Assembly: GCA_022600195.1 (NCBI GenBank) | Contig: JAHZKX010000003.1 | Coordinates: forward strand, 62,001 to 126,000 | Length of the DNA: 64,000 nt | Source of the DNA: Planctomycetota bacterium | Lineage (GTDB): Bacteria > Planctomycetota > Planctomycetia > Planctomycetales > Planctomycetaceae | Reading direction: 5' to 3' | Shown here: piece by piece, positions 1-9,196 of the stretch | Layout: each line of letters begins with the position of its first letter | How positions within the stretch are numbered: position 1 is the stretch's first letter | The notes under the pieces: model-generated | What the model was told of the DNA's origin: nothing | What the model saw: the letters and a program-made list of their open reading frames with translations, nothing else | Database searches by the model: none | Translations under genes and position numbers: made by a program

Positions 1-2
1 AG

Positions 3-707
3 TTAACGCAACGTCTAGACGTTGTACACGATGTGCTCTACTTGATGTTTAATGAAGGCTACAGCACTTCACATGGCACCGAACCGATCCGCGACGACAT
101 CTGTGAAGAAGCAGCACGACTGTGTTATCTACTATGTGAGAGTCCCTTCTCAGCGCCGACAACGAAAGCATTGTTGGCACTGCTGTTGTTCCATGCCGCT
201 CGATTTGATGCAAGAACCGATGAGGCCGGAACCATAATCTTGCTGGAAGACCAGGACCGCTCGAAGTGGGACCATCGCTTGATCTGTGCCGCTCAAAGCT
301 GGTTGGCGAAGTCAAAATCCGATCAGCCTACGACGTTTCATCTGGAAGCGGCGATCGCGATGCAGCACTGTATCGCTCCCAGTGTTGAAGAGACAAATTG
401 GGATACCATAGTCATCCTTTACAGTCGGTTGCTGCAGCTACGCGAGTCGCCAATTTACACATTGAATAGAGCGATCGCTGTGGGGCAGGCAGGACATACA
501 CGCGAGGCCATGGCGCAATTGCAGTCGCTACAGAATCATGAGGAGATGAAACACTATCTGCTGCTGGATTGTGCCCTCGCCCGAATGTATGAGTTGGATG
601 GTAATACAGCAAAAGCGATAGACTCTTACCTGATAGCGTTACCCAAGGCAGTCGCTCCGCACGAGAAGGAAGTACTGGAAAAAAAACTTCGCAAACTTAC
701 CGAATAA
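3..707 (+). CDS. ECF-type RNA polymerase sigma factor, C-terminal part (5' end outside window)
   Basis: The reading frame is open from base 3, so the gene starts upstream of the window. The visible 234 residues match the C-terminal extension of ECF42-like sigma factors (DUF6596): the hallmark YLMFNEGY lies right at the start (about 12 codons in), followed by helical, TPR-like repeats with pairs such as LNRAIAVGQAG and ALARMYELDG near the end. In this family the sigma2/sigma4 domains come first and the TPR-like tail replaces a separate anti-sigma factor, often next to a DGPF/YCII-domain gene; no such gene follows here. A GTG at 33 could be read as a start, but the upstream codons continue the family sequence, so I treat it as internal. 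It ends in TAA and a 232-base gap follows. Confidence 0.85.
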   Translation, partial: LTQRLDVVHDVLYLMFNEGYSTSHGTEPIRDDICEEAARLCYLLCESPFSAPTTKALLALLLFHAARFDARTDEAGTIILLEDQDRSKWDHRLICAAQSWLAKSKSDQPTTFHLEAAIAMQHCIAPSVEETNWDTIVILYSRLLQLRESPIYTLNRAIAVGQAGHTREAMAQLQSLQNHEEMKHYLLLDCALARMYELDGNTAKAIDSYLIALPKAVAPHEKEVLEKKLRKLTE

Positions 708-939
708 AGGTAGGACAATTCGATTCAATTTCCGCTTCATCCACTTACAGTTTCTTCCATGTTGTGAGATAGTTGATTACAACTTGTGAGAACATGCCCG
801 ATAATTTGAAAATCTATCTAAGACTTGACAAGCCAACTCACGTATACGCACTATTGGGTAGTGCACACCAATTGAAACCCCAGGTTCTCCAGACAAGGAT
901 CGGATTCTGGTTCTCCCTTCCTATTGCGAGAAGAATACA

Positions 940-1248
940 ATGCCAGCACCACTGAGAATTTTGATCTACACGATTGGACCGATCCTCGCCTTTTTTCTGT
1001 TCTGCGTATTGATCTCCTACATTAGTGCCCAACCACTCTCTCAGCTTCCCAAAACGGCAACTCCTCCCTTATGGGCACGTTCTTTTATCAAGAGTCAGGG
1101 CACAATCCACTATTTTAAACATGGAGTACCATCTGAGGAAATTATTTCATGTGTCATGATATCTGTCGCTTTATTGAGTGTCCTGTGGACGATCGCCATT
1201 ACCTATATTTTGAATGATAAAACAGGTGAAACAGAAGAAGAACAATGA
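940..1248 (+). CDS. Small predicted membrane protein of unknown function
   Basis: A 102-residue protein that I do not recognise. It has two hydrophobic segments, about residues 7-28 and 69-90, with a polar stretch between them and an acidic tail (GETEEEQ), which suggests two membrane passes. The start is preceded by a purine-rich GAGAAGAA stretch at a suitable distance. It sits alone between the sigma factor and the six-gene cluster, with about 140 bases before the next start, so it may be its own transcription unit. It is most likely real because of its transmembrane pattern and ribosome-binding site, but no domain supports it. Confidence 0.5.
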   Translation: MPAPLRILIYTIGPILAFFLFCVLISYISAQPLSQLPKTATPPLWARSFIKSQGTIHYFKHGVPSEEIISCVMISVALLSVLWTIAITYILNDKTGETEEEQ

Positions 1249-1385
1249 GGAACTATTCTCTTAGAAGGTGCAGTACAACGTGTAAGTCTGGATCTCGCGT
1301 TTCCACCCGAATTTGAATAATTGAAAAAATATTACCAAAGAAACAGACTCGAATTCGACCACTGGCAAAGCAGGAAGGAACCAAA

Positions 1386-2606
1386 ATGGGACAAATCATC
1401 TATGCGATGGCTACCATGGACACCAAAGGCGACGAACTCTGCTTCGTGGCCGACTGCATTCGCCGCATCGGCCTTGACGTGGTGCTGGTTGACTTAAGCA
1501 CTCAAGGTAGCTCGAATCGTGCAGACATCACAGCTCGTACGGTCGCCCAGGCTCACCCCGCAGGGCCAGATCAGGTGTTGGGACAATCTGACCGTGGTCA
1601 AGCGGTGACAAAGATGTCGGAAGCGCTGCAACACTGGTTGTCTGCTGAGGTCAGTTCTGAAACAGTGGCGGGAGTCATCGCCCTCGGCGGAAGTGGTGGA
1701 ACGGCTATCGTCGCTCCCGCCCTGCAGGCACTTCCCATCGGACTGCCCAAACTGATTGTCTCAACCGTCGCCAGTGGAAACACGCAGCCTTATGTAGGGC
1801 ACAGCGACATCACCATGATGTATTCGGTAGTCGATGTCGCGGGCCTCAACTCAGTCTCGCGGCAAGTATTAAGTAATGCCGCCCATGCGATCACCGGCAT
1901 GGTCGCCCACGCATGTGTCATCTCGGGTGACAGACCAGCCATCGGCATGACCATGTTCGGCGTCACAACTCCCTGCGTAGACATGGTTCGCGAAACCCTG
2001 GAAACGAAAGGATTTGACCCCCTGGTCTTTCACGCAACCGGAACCGGAGGACAGGCGATGGAAAAACTCGTTTCCGATGGCCTCATTGGTGGCGTACTCG
2101 ATATTACGACCACCGAAGTGGCCGACGAAGTGGTAGGTGGTATCATGCCCGGCGGTCCACATCGTTTCGATGCCATCATCGAAAGCGGAATCCCATATAT
2201 TATGAGCCTCGGCGCACTCGACATGGTCAACTTTGGAGCCCGTCAGACGGTCCCGGAACGGTTTACCGACCGCCACTTTCTTATACACAATCCGCAGGTC
2301 ACTTTAATGCGAACAACCGTGGAAGAAAACCGGCAGATTGCAAAATGGATCGCCGAGAAGGTCAATCGGTCGACGGCGCCTGTAGAAATCCTGATCCCTG
2401 AACAGGGCGTCTCGATGCTCGATAGCGAAGGGGAAGCCTTCTATGATCCCCAAGCCGACCAGGCCCTTTTCGACACATTAGAACAAGAAGTCCAGCAAAC
2501 AGACACGCGACGCATCACGCGCCACCCTTGCCACATCAACGACTCGGTTTTTGCAAAGGCACTCGTCGCAGCATTTGAACGAGTGTGCGAAAATCGCATT
2601 CAATAG
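1386..2606 (+). CDS. Tm-1-like ATP-binding domain protein (UPF0261)
   Basis: The 406-residue length and the N-terminus (MATMDTKGDE) fit the UPF0261/Tm-1-like ATP-binding family. A glycine-rich loop GGSGGT (residues 101-106) and STVASG (126-131) are typical of its nucleotide-binding core; conserved DVAGLN (140-145) and SLGALDMVNFGA near residue 270 also fit. In plants and fungi this domain is fused to a TIM barrel of the type encoded next door; tomato Tm-1 is a viral-replication inhibitor, but the bacterial role is unknown and probably metabolic. The start has a strong GGAAGGAA site 5 bases upstream. The next gene begins 27 bases after the stop, so the two are likely co-transcribed and may act as a complex. 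Confidence 0.85.
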   Translation: MGQIIYAMATMDTKGDELCFVADCIRRIGLDVVLVDLSTQGSSNRADITARTVAQAHPAGPDQVLGQSDRGQAVTKMSEALQHWLSAEVSSETVAGVIALGGSGGTAIVAPALQALPIGLPKLIVSTVASGNTQPYVGHSDITMMYSVVDVAGLNSVSRQVLSNAAHAITGMVAHACVISGDRPAIGMTMFGVTTPCVDMVRETLETKGFDPLVFHATGTGGQAMEKLVSDGLIGGVLDITTTEVADEVVGGIMPGGPHRFDAIIESGIPYIMSLGALDMVNFGARQTVPERFTDRHFLIHNPQVTLMRTTVEENRQIAKWIAEKVNRSTAPVEILIPEQGVSMLDSEGEAFYDPQADQALFDTLEQEVQQTDTRRITRHPCHINDSVFAKALVAAFERVCENRIQ

Positions 2607-2633
2607 ACACAATCAACACTGAGGAATTCATTC

Positions 2634-3470
2634 ATGCCAGAATCAAGAAGTGCCATCCTGAACCGGCTACGTGAAAAAGTTTCGCAAGGCAAACCCATCA
2701 TCGGAGGTGGCGCAGGAACGGGCTTGAGCGCAAAATGTGAAGAGACAGGCGGCATCGATCTGATTGTCATCTACAATTCGGGGCGTTACCGCATGGCCGG
2801 AAGAGGATCGCTTTCGGGACTCATGCCCTACGGCAACGCCAATGAAATTGTCAAAGAACTCGGACGTGAAGTCCTGCCCGTCGTCGAACAGACTCCCGTA
2901 TTGGCAGGGGTCTGCGGAACCGACCCGTTTATGATTCGCGATCTGTTCCTCAAGGAACTCCAGGCGATGGGCTTTGCAGGCATCCAGAATTTCCCGACCG
3001 TTGGACTGATCGATGGACAATTCCGAGCCAATCTCGAAGAGACCGGAATGGGCTTTGAGCTGGAGGTCGATTGTATCCGCGCCGCCCACGATCTCGACAT
3101 GCTCACCACACCCTATGCCTTTGACCCCAAGCAGGCACGCCAACTTGCGAAAGCGGGAGCTGATATCCTGGTAACCCACATGGGCCTGACCAGCGGCGGA
3201 ACAATCGGCGCAGAGACAGCGAAGACCTTAGACGATTCGGTAGAGGAGATCCGCAACATGGTCGACGCAGCCAGAAGCCAACGAGAGGACATTCTTCTGC
3301 TTTGTCATGGGGGACCGATTGCAATGCCGGAAGACGCCCAATATATTTTCGACCGTGTCGCTGGTATCGACGGTTTCTACGGAGCCAGTTCGATGGAACG
3401 CCTGCCGACGGAAGTAGCGGTGACAGCACAGGTACGCAAGTTTGGGGACCTCCAATTACCAAATCCATAA
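2634..3470 (+). CDS. Phosphoenolpyruvate hydrolase-like TIM-barrel protein
   Basis: A 278-residue protein of the predicted TIM-barrel/PEP-hydrolase family (PF09370 type). Visible family motifs are [11 protein letters not shown] (24-34), [20 protein letters not shown] (48-67), THMGLTSGG (181-189), CHGGP (224-228) and [12 protein letters not shown] (247-258). The family resembles isocitrate lyase/PEP mutase-like barrels, but the substrate is not established; the name PEP hydrolase is inherited. It directly follows the Tm-1-like gene, the same order as the domains of eukaryotic Tm-1 proteins, which supports a shared function. A GAGGAATTC site precedes the ATG. The following EthD-like gene starts 60 bases downstream. 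Confidence 0.85.
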   Translation: MPESRSAILNRLREKVSQGKPIIGGGAGTGLSAKCEETGGIDLIVIYNSGRYRMAGRGSLSGLMPYGNANEIVKELGREVLPVVEQTPVLAGVCGTDPFMIRDLFLKELQAMGFAGIQNFPTVGLIDGQFRANLEETGMGFELEVDCIRAAHDLDMLTTPYAFDPKQARQLAKAGADILVTHMGLTSGGTIGAETAKTLDDSVEEIRNMVDAARSQREDILLLCHGGPIAMPEDAQYIFDRVAGIDGFYGASSMERLPTEVAVTAQVRKFGDLQLPNP

Positions 3471-3530
3471 CCGCATCTCCTTCTTTTCTCACCCGGCCTT
3501 TTCTCAAACACTTTATCGAAGGAATTCAAC

Positions 3531-3869
3531 ATGCATCGCTTGACTGTACTTTATGGGCACCCGGAAAACCCCGCCGAATTTGACCGCTATTATCACGAGG
3601 TACACATTCCGCTGGCAAAGAAAATGAAAGGTCTCACAGGCTGGACGATTGGAAAATGCAGCTCCGCCGATGCTGACACAGACGCCGCCTACTATCTCAT
3701 CGTCAGCCTCTATGCTGAATCAGCTGATGCAATGCAAGCCATTCTCAACAGCCCCGAAGGACAGGACACCGTCGCTGATGTCCCCAAATTTGCAACGGGT
3801 GGCGTCACTTTTTTATTCACCGATGAGGATGTACTGGTCCCCTGCAATTTACAGGCATCGACCAAGTGA
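3531..3869 (+). CDS. EthD-like dimeric alpha+beta barrel protein
   Basis: A 112-residue protein with the EthD family pattern: LYGHPENPAEFDRYYHEVHIPLAKK at the start, where the DRYYHEVH segment (about residues 19-26) is the conserved core, then a ferredoxin-like beta-alpha-beta repeat ending in GGVTFLF. EthD proteins form dimeric barrels and are accessory or enzymatic partners in ring and ether degradation; some related barrels act as monooxygenases or decarboxylases. An AAGGAATTC site lies just before the ATG. It is third in the co-directional cluster and may handle an unstable intermediate of the pathway; that role is inferred only from context. Confidence 0.8.
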   Translation: MHRLTVLYGHPENPAEFDRYYHEVHIPLAKKMKGLTGWTIGKCSSADADTDAAYYLIVSLYAESADAMQAILNSPEGQDTVADVPKFATGGVTFLFTDEDVLVPCNLQASTK

Positions 3870-4150
3870 CTTTCGATCTCCCAGCAATTGCCCTTGCTCT
3901 ATAGCGTCGCAGTTTGCTGCCATTCACAGATCATCACCGTTTTTGAATCGTCCCGAAAAAGAAATGATTCTGTTTACCCCTTCCGCTTTTCAATGGATAA
4001 ATTAGTCCGATATTGGTATAATATTGCATAGAGTTGGGGAGTTGGTTTGAGCAAAAAATAAGCACAAAACGCCCGACCACACTCTCTGATTCAGGCACTG
4101 GAAGTTAACGCGAATCTTTTTTCTGAACCAAGATAAAAGGAGGCGAGACG

Positions 4151-4768
4151 ATGCCTCATGAAACGGACGCGGCACTGATTCAGCTTGATGTGTCTTCGCC
4201 TATCTGGAATCAGTTTTTCACGGTCGCCCCACTGGTCGTAATAGGCAGTCGTGAGCCGGACGGCGCAGATGACCTTGCCCCCAAACACATGGTGACGCCA
4301 ATGGGTTGGGATAACCTGTTTGGCTTCGTATGTGCAGAGAGTCATGGCACCTATCAGAATATCAAACGGGAAGGTGAATTCACGGTCAGCTTTCCCAATC
4401 CGGATCAAGTGGTTCTGACCAGCCTGAGTGCTACGCCACGTTGCGAAGATAACACGAAGCCCGCCATCAATGCGTTGCCCACCTTTCCTGCAACAATGGT
4501 CAAAGGAGCTCTCCTCAAAGACTCTTATCTCTTTCTGGAATGCAAACTGGATCGAATCATTGATGATTTCGGAAAGAACAGCCTGATCACCGGTTCGATT
4601 GTGGCAGCCCAAATCATACCGAGTGCCATCCGCGCCAACGACCGCGACGACCAGGACATTTTGCAGGAGGCGCCTCTGTTGGCATACGTTTCACCAGGCC
4701 GTTACACAACCATTGATCGTAGTTTTTCCTTTCCGTTTCCACTTGGGTTTCGACGGGGTGATGAATGA
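4151..4768 (+). CDS. Flavin reductase-like, FMN-binding protein
   Basis: A 205-residue protein resembling the flavin reductase-like domain family (split barrel). The N-terminal segment VAPLVVIGSREPDG and the following LAPKHMVTPMGWDN match the family's substrate/FMN-contacting strands, and the GEFTVSFPNPDQV segment matches its central strand. Such proteins supply reduced flavin to two-component monooxygenases or bind FMN as part of a larger complex. No oxygenase lies in the cluster, so the partner is unknown. A near-perfect AAGGAGG site precedes the ATG. The stop overlaps the next start (ATGA at 4765-4768), indicating translational coupling with the M20 peptidase gene. Confidence 0.8.
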   Translation: MPHETDAALIQLDVSSPIWNQFFTVAPLVVIGSREPDGADDLAPKHMVTPMGWDNLFGFVCAESHGTYQNIKREGEFTVSFPNPDQVVLTSLSATPRCEDNTKPAINALPTFPATMVKGALLKDSYLFLECKLDRIIDDFGKNSLITGSIVAAQIIPSAIRANDRDDQDILQEAPLLAYVSPGRYTTIDRSFSFPFPLGFRRGDE

Positions 4769-5946
4769 CCGTTGTTTCTTCAAAACAGACAGTAGGCTTG
4801 CTCAACTATCTTAGTCGCCATAAGACAAATATGGTTGAACAGCTCACCTCACTGGTGACAGCAGAATCGCCATCGCACGTGCCGGAATCTCAGATACCAG
4901 TTCAGGAGCTACTTCGAAACTTATTGCAAGACAGCGATTTTCGAGTGCGGCATATCTCGGGAACCAATACCGGCGGTCATCTCCTCGCAGTTCCCAAGTG
5001 GCATACGACTGGCCAGCCAATTCAATTGCTGCTGGGGCACTGTGATACTGTTTGGCCCCTGGGGACTCTTGAAGAAATGCCAGTTGAAATCCGAGAAGGC
5101 CGACTGCATGGCCCTGGCGTTTACGATATGAAGGCGGGGCTGATTCAATCCATTTTTGCCGTGCAGGCCATACGCGATGTCGGCATCACGCCACAAATAG
5201 CGCCGGTCATTTTCATTAACTCTGATGAAGAAATCGGCAGCCCGGAATCATCATCGCACATCCAGCAACTTGCCGTTCGTGCCGACCGTACTTTTGTGAT
5301 GGAACCATCGCTCGGCCCGGAAGGAAAATTGAAGACAGCCCGCAAGGGAGTCGGCCGATTTGTAATCCGCGTCATAGGCCGTGCTGCACATGCTGGTCTC
5401 TCACCGGAAGAGGGAATCAGTGCGATTCTCGAACTCTCGCATGTGATCCAGAAACTGTTTGCGCTCAACGATCCGGAACGTGGTATCACGGTCAATGTGG
5501 GAACCATTGATGGCGGACTGCGCCCCAACGTCATTGCACCCGAAAGCAGTGCGCAAGTTGATGTGCGCGTGGCAACTCATCTTGACGCCGAAAACATTGA
5601 GAAAGAAATACATTCTATTGAACCTGTGACGGCGGGAATTCGCCTGGATATCAGTGGACGCTTCGGACGCCCCCCCATGGAAAGGACGCCGGGAAATCAG
5701 AAACTCTGGCAACTCGCTCAGGAAGCAGCCGATGAACTGGGTCTACAAATCGATGAAGGAGCTGCCGGTGGAGGGTCAGACGGAAATTCCACCAGCCTGA
5801 TGACACCCACTCTCGATGGTCTCGGTGCAGTCGGCGGTGGCGCTCACGCACTCACGGAATTTATCTATATCGATCAGATGATCGAACGGGCAGCGCTGCT
5901 AGCTCGTATGATGCTGCATTCACCGCTGAAGGAATCAAGTACTTAA
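4765..5946 (+). CDS. M20 family metallopeptidase (carboxypeptidase G2-like)
   Basis: A 393-residue zinc hydrolase of the M20 peptidase/acylase group. Metal and catalytic residues are visible: H92 and D94 in GHCDTVW, D121 in VYDMKAG, the SDEEIG pair E155/E156, E180 in VMEPS, and H361 in GGAHALTEF. A dimerisation domain of the usual size lies between about 195 and 305. No signal peptide is present, so it is cytoplasmic. Relatives hydrolyse N-terminal or N-acyl amino-acid bonds, for example of glutamate. Its ATG overlaps the stop of the flavin reductase gene, and the P-loop gene follows after 23 bases. In this setting it could deacylate or cleave an amide intermediate; the substrate is not visible. 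Confidence 0.88.
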   Translation: MTVVSSKQTVGLLNYLSRHKTNMVEQLTSLVTAESPSHVPESQIPVQELLRNLLQDSDFRVRHISGTNTGGHLLAVPKWHTTGQPIQLLLGHCDTVWPLGTLEEMPVEIREGRLHGPGVYDMKAGLIQSIFAVQAIRDVGITPQIAPVIFINSDEEIGSPESSSHIQQLAVRADRTFVMEPSLGPEGKLKTARKGVGRFVIRVIGRAAHAGLSPEEGISAILELSHVIQKLFALNDPERGITVNVGTIDGGLRPNVIAPESSAQVDVRVATHLDAENIEKEIHSIEPVTAGIRLDISGRFGRPPMERTPGNQKLWQLAQEAADELGLQIDEGAAGGGSDGNSTSLMTPTLDGLGAVGGGAHALTEFIYIDQMIERAALLARMMLHSPLKESST

Positions 5947-5969
5947 TTCACTCGCTGGAGGACTCTCCC

Positions 5970-6983
5970 ATGTTGACAAAACCTCTCATGGCATCTCTAT
6001 CCCGTATTAGCGATCTGGAACCGGGTTCATTCGAAATCACGCAACTAAAAAAGGATGCATGGGCGACCGGGGACTACGTCGTAGGCGAAGTAGAGTCACA
6101 GGCAAATGCACGTACTCCGATTGAGTTAACGACCGGACGAATGACGGAAGTCACATCCGGAGATCACGTCATTGGCGCGCTGGGAGTTCGGGCTGCCACC
6201 CTGGAAGCAGTGGGGCACTGGAACGCCATCCAAGATGACCTGCGCATGCAGGCTCTCACCGCTGCAGGGTTATTCGGACGAGCAACTTCCGTCTCTACTT
6301 TTATTGCCAACCCGATGTGGTTGACATACTGCGGTCACGTCACAAGAAACGGTGTGCCTGTAAGAATGAGAGACTTTGTTAAACAGCAGGACGGCTCACT
6401 CTATGACCGACCAACGATCCTGCTGATTGGCACTTCAATGAGTTCCGGAAAGACGACCTCTGCAAAGATCATTATTCGTCAGTTGGTCCGACTGGGTTTG
6501 AAAGTTGCCGGTATCAAATTTACTGGAGCTGGTCGGCTGAAAGATACACTGGCCATGCACGATGCCGGTGCCAGTTCCATCTTTGATTTTGTCGATGTCG
6601 GGCTTCCATCAACGGCTTGTGCACCAGATGAATATCAATCTGTTCTCTCAACGCTTCTTGGTAAAATCCAGAACGATGGCCCCGATGTTGTCGTTGCCGA
6701 AGCGGGTGCATCTCCCCTCGAACCATATAACGGCGATGTTTTGATAGATACGATTCGTTCTCACATCAACTGCACAGTACTCTGTGCCTCCGATCCTTAT
6801 GCCGTTGTGGGTGTGACGAAAGGTTTTGGATTCACGCCCGATTTTATTGCGGGTCTGGCCACGAGCACCTCTGCAGGCGTTGAAGTCATTCAAAAACTAA
6901 CCGGATCACTGGCATTGAATCTGCTAGATCCATCAACCCACGATGAACTAAAGCAACTGCTCACTGAAAAGCTTGGCCTCTAA
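5970..6983 (+). CDS. P-loop NTP-binding protein, DUF1611-like
   Basis: A 337-residue cytoplasmic protein. A clear Walker A motif, GTSMSSGKTT, spans residues 154-163, followed by a switch-like segment GIKFTGAGRLKDT and VVAEAGASPLEPYN around 230-245, where the acidic residues probably replace Walker B. The N-terminal 140 residues form a separate domain with no motif I know. The arrangement resembles the DUF1611 P-loop family, which includes the D-glutamate N-acetyltransferase DgcN, but similarity is limited to the P-loop fold features, so I do not transfer that activity. A GGAGGA site precedes the ATG. It is the last gene of the cluster; the next gene is convergent. Confidence 0.7.
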   Translation: MLTKPLMASLSRISDLEPGSFEITQLKKDAWATGDYVVGEVESQANARTPIELTTGRMTEVTSGDHVIGALGVRAATLEAVGHWNAIQDDLRMQALTAAGLFGRATSVSTFIANPMWLTYCGHVTRNGVPVRMRDFVKQQDGSLYDRPTILLIGTSMSSGKTTSAKIIIRQLVRLGLKVAGIKFTGAGRLKDTLAMHDAGASSIFDFVDVGLPSTACAPDEYQSVLSTLLGKIQNDGPDVVVAEAGASPLEPYNGDVLIDTIRSHINCTVLCASDPYAVVGVTKGFGFTPDFIAGLATSTSAGVEVIQKLTGSLALNLLDPSTHDELKQLLTEKLGL

Positions 6984-7085
6984 ATCGCGAACGTTGACCA
7001 ATTTTACGCCGAGAGAAATGAAAGTAGAATAATTGATTGCTCCAAAACCACGACAAACGGCCGTTTTTCTTTCACAAACATACTA

Positions 7086-8123
7086 CTAATGATCTACTTT
7101 CTTCTGATGGGAGAAAGTTTTCAGGACTCTTAACCATCCTGTGAACAAAACGGTTAATATAAACACGCCCAGATAGTCAATCACCGGAATCCGGAACACT
7201 TCATTCACGTGAGAGAATCCACGTTCGCGATATACCAGAAAGAGTGCCAGCAGATATAACGCGAGTATGACCGCGCGCTTGAGTCGACTCCAACCCAGAC
7301 CATGCATTTGCGTAATCACAAAGATCGACCCAAACCCAAAAGCAAACATAGGCCACATCCCTGCCCCCTGCAAACGTGCGACAACAAAAGCGTGTACCAG
7401 CACAAGGACCTCCAGTAACAGGGTCCAATATCGATTGGTGTGCATGCGGGTAAAGAATAAACTACCTTGCAACATGATCAGCAACAAGTAGAAAAAGCCC
7501 CACAAATGCCCCAGGGATGCCTCTGCAGGGTGGAACCAGAACGTATAGATAATCGCCCAGGAGAAATAATACCCGTGATATTTCTTCGCAAAGTCTAAGA
7601 CCTCAGTACGAATCGGAACCTTGACTCCAAAGAATAAGCCACGCCGGGGAGTCTCCATCATCAAAACCCAGATCAGTAAAATAGCAACTGAGACCAGAGA
7701 TGAAAAAACGTGCGTATCCTGAGCAAGACCGTCATACCACAGATGCGTCTGCGCCAGATGTAGTATGATAAAAACCGCATTCACCACCAATGCAATGATA
7801 TTTATTTTGTGCAGCTGGTTTGAGTAGCGAATTCCCCCCGCTTCAATCGAGCGAAGGGAAAGTTGTTTTGCGCGGTAGATCAACGCAAAGTTGGCAAGCT
7901 GATGTAACAGGTACCCTCCCCAGGCGGTGATGCGACCCATCATCGTCGGTTCTGGCAACTTCCAGAAATACCAACCAGCCCCCTGGTCTGGCAAGTGTGG
8001 AACTTGCGCGAGACGAGGCCCCAACAGCCAGATTAAGGCGACGTAAGCAAGTATGAAACCAGTACTGGCTAGCACAACTCGTAAATCAGCAGGAAACGAA
8101 TTCCCTTTTTTATTTTCAGACAT
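7086..8123 (-). CDS. Polytopic membrane protein of unknown function
   Basis: A 345-residue protein with about ten hydrophobic segments spread along its whole length, starting with LRVVLASTGFILAYVALIWLL and ending near YLGVFILTVLFTGWL. Charged residues cluster in short loops, and the C-terminus is basic (KTFSHQKK). I see no transporter or enzyme signature. It lies downstream of the TIGR03067-like gene on the same strand with only a 30-base gap, so the two may be co-transcribed. The opposite end converges with the six-gene cluster; a short AAACGGCCGTTT palindrome at 7055-7066 lies between the two stops. Confidence 0.75.
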   Translation of the reverse strand: MSENKKGNSFPADLRVVLASTGFILAYVALIWLLGPRLAQVPHLPDQGAGWYFWKLPEPTMMGRITAWGGYLLHQLANFALIYRAKQLSLRSIEAGGIRYSNQLHKINIIALVVNAVFIILHLAQTHLWYDGLAQDTHVFSSLVSVAILLIWVLMMETPRRGLFFGVKVPIRTEVLDFAKKYHGYYFSWAIIYTFWFHPAEASLGHLWGFFYLLLIMLQGSLFFTRMHTNRYWTLLLEVLVLVHAFVVARLQGAGMWPMFAFGFGSIFVITQMHGLGWSRLKRAVILALYLLALFLVYRERGFSHVNEVFRIPVIDYLGVFILTVLFTGWLRVLKTFSHQKKVDH

Positions 8124-8153
8124 ACCGCTTATTTCTCAGCATGGTCCTGTCGT

Positions 8154-9014
8154 CTAATCAAGCTTGGTGGCACTCTCGATACGACCCCAATGATCAACAA
8201 AGATCATATCTCGATTGGAAATCGATCGAATCGAAAACGATAAGAGTTGATTCACTCGCTCAATACGAATTGAACTCAGAATGTGAGCCGTCATCGTACC
8301 ATGCTTAACAGTCCAGGTTCCACTTGAAGAAGGAGTCTGTACGAAGGACTTGTGAAAGAGGCGGAGTTTTTGATATTCCCGCACCGTGCTGAATGTCCCG
8401 TTGGCGTTAAATTTAATGTAAAGGTGGCCTACAGAATCTTTCATCCTCCAGTTTCCGACAAGTCGCTTTGAGACTTCCGCATCTGTCAGAATCCTGGCGG
8501 CCTGTCCCTCTTGCTTAGGCTTCTCAGAAATGGTTCTAGACTTGATCGTCGTTAATGGCTCTTGGGCTTGAGGAGTCGTTCGCTTCAATACCATCAACAT
8601 CCGTTTTGAACCGGCCTTGGCAGAAAAGTCGCCTGGTTTTTTCGCTTCATCTGGATGAACGATGCAGATTACCAGTCTCCCATCATCGAAACGATAAATG
8701 CCTGTACTGGCTTTTTCATCGGGTGAATTGATCTCTATACCATTAGGATAAGTTGTCGCATCAATCGTAAAAACCTTCGCGTGTTTTTTGCCATCGAGAC
8801 GTGACTTGAATATGATCGCATTCTCAATAATTTCAACACGGCCACCGGAAGGTAGCCAGTCTTTGATTGCTTCTTTGGGAATCACGTGTCCATTCTCAAC
8901 AAGTGATTCTACCTGCCAATGCCCCTGAAATTCTTTGAATTCAGGACTCTTATCCTGACCAACTACGGGACTGGCGAAAACAAGAATAGCGAGTAACACA
9001 ATACGGTTGATCAT
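8154..9014 (-). CDS. TIGR03067-like secreted protein (lipocalin-like)
   Basis: From the ATG at 9014 the protein has 286 residues. This start gives a clean signal peptide (MINRIVLLAILVFASPVVGQ) and has a GGAG site about 8 bases upstream, so I prefer it to an in-frame start at 9053. Residues ~27-135 match the planctomycete-expanded TIGR03067 domain: a FQGHWQVESL opening, an internal GIYRFDDGRLVIC strand and a final LKR strand. The second half (from about residue 185, LVGNWRMKDSVGHLYIKFN) looks like another lipocalin-type beta barrel. The function of the family is unknown. It follows the first kinase gene on the same strand after 182 bases. Confidence 0.75.
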   Translation of the reverse strand: MINRIVLLAILVFASPVVGQDKSPEFKEFQGHWQVESLVENGHVIPKEAIKDWLPSGGRVEIIENAIIFKSRLDGKKHAKVFTIDATTYPNGIEINSPDEKASTGIYRFDDGRLVICIVHPDEAKKPGDFSAKAGSKRMLMVLKRTTPQAQEPLTTIKSRTISEKPKQEGQAARILTDAEVSKRLVGNWRMKDSVGHLYIKFNANGTFSTVREYQKLRLFHKSFVQTPSSSGTWTVKHGTMTAHILSSIRIERVNQLLSFSIRSISNRDMIFVDHWGRIESATKLD

Positions 9015-9196
9015 TTCTACGACTCCATTCATTAGATTGATATGAGAACTCAATTACCCTACTTGAGTCAGTATGATAGCACTCTATAACAAACTGACAA
9101 GTATCCTGATGGGCACTGCAGAATGACCCACTCATAGAAGATTCAGATGTGATGCACCTCAGAAATGCATGAGTTTCCTGATTACAACAAGTCAAG

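Noticed and set aside
5970-6983. Naming the P-loop protein DgcN, the D-glutamate N-acetyltransferase of the DUF1611 group
   Set aside because: Only the P-loop region is similar; the N-terminal part and several expected segments differ and no epimerase partner gene is present in the cluster.
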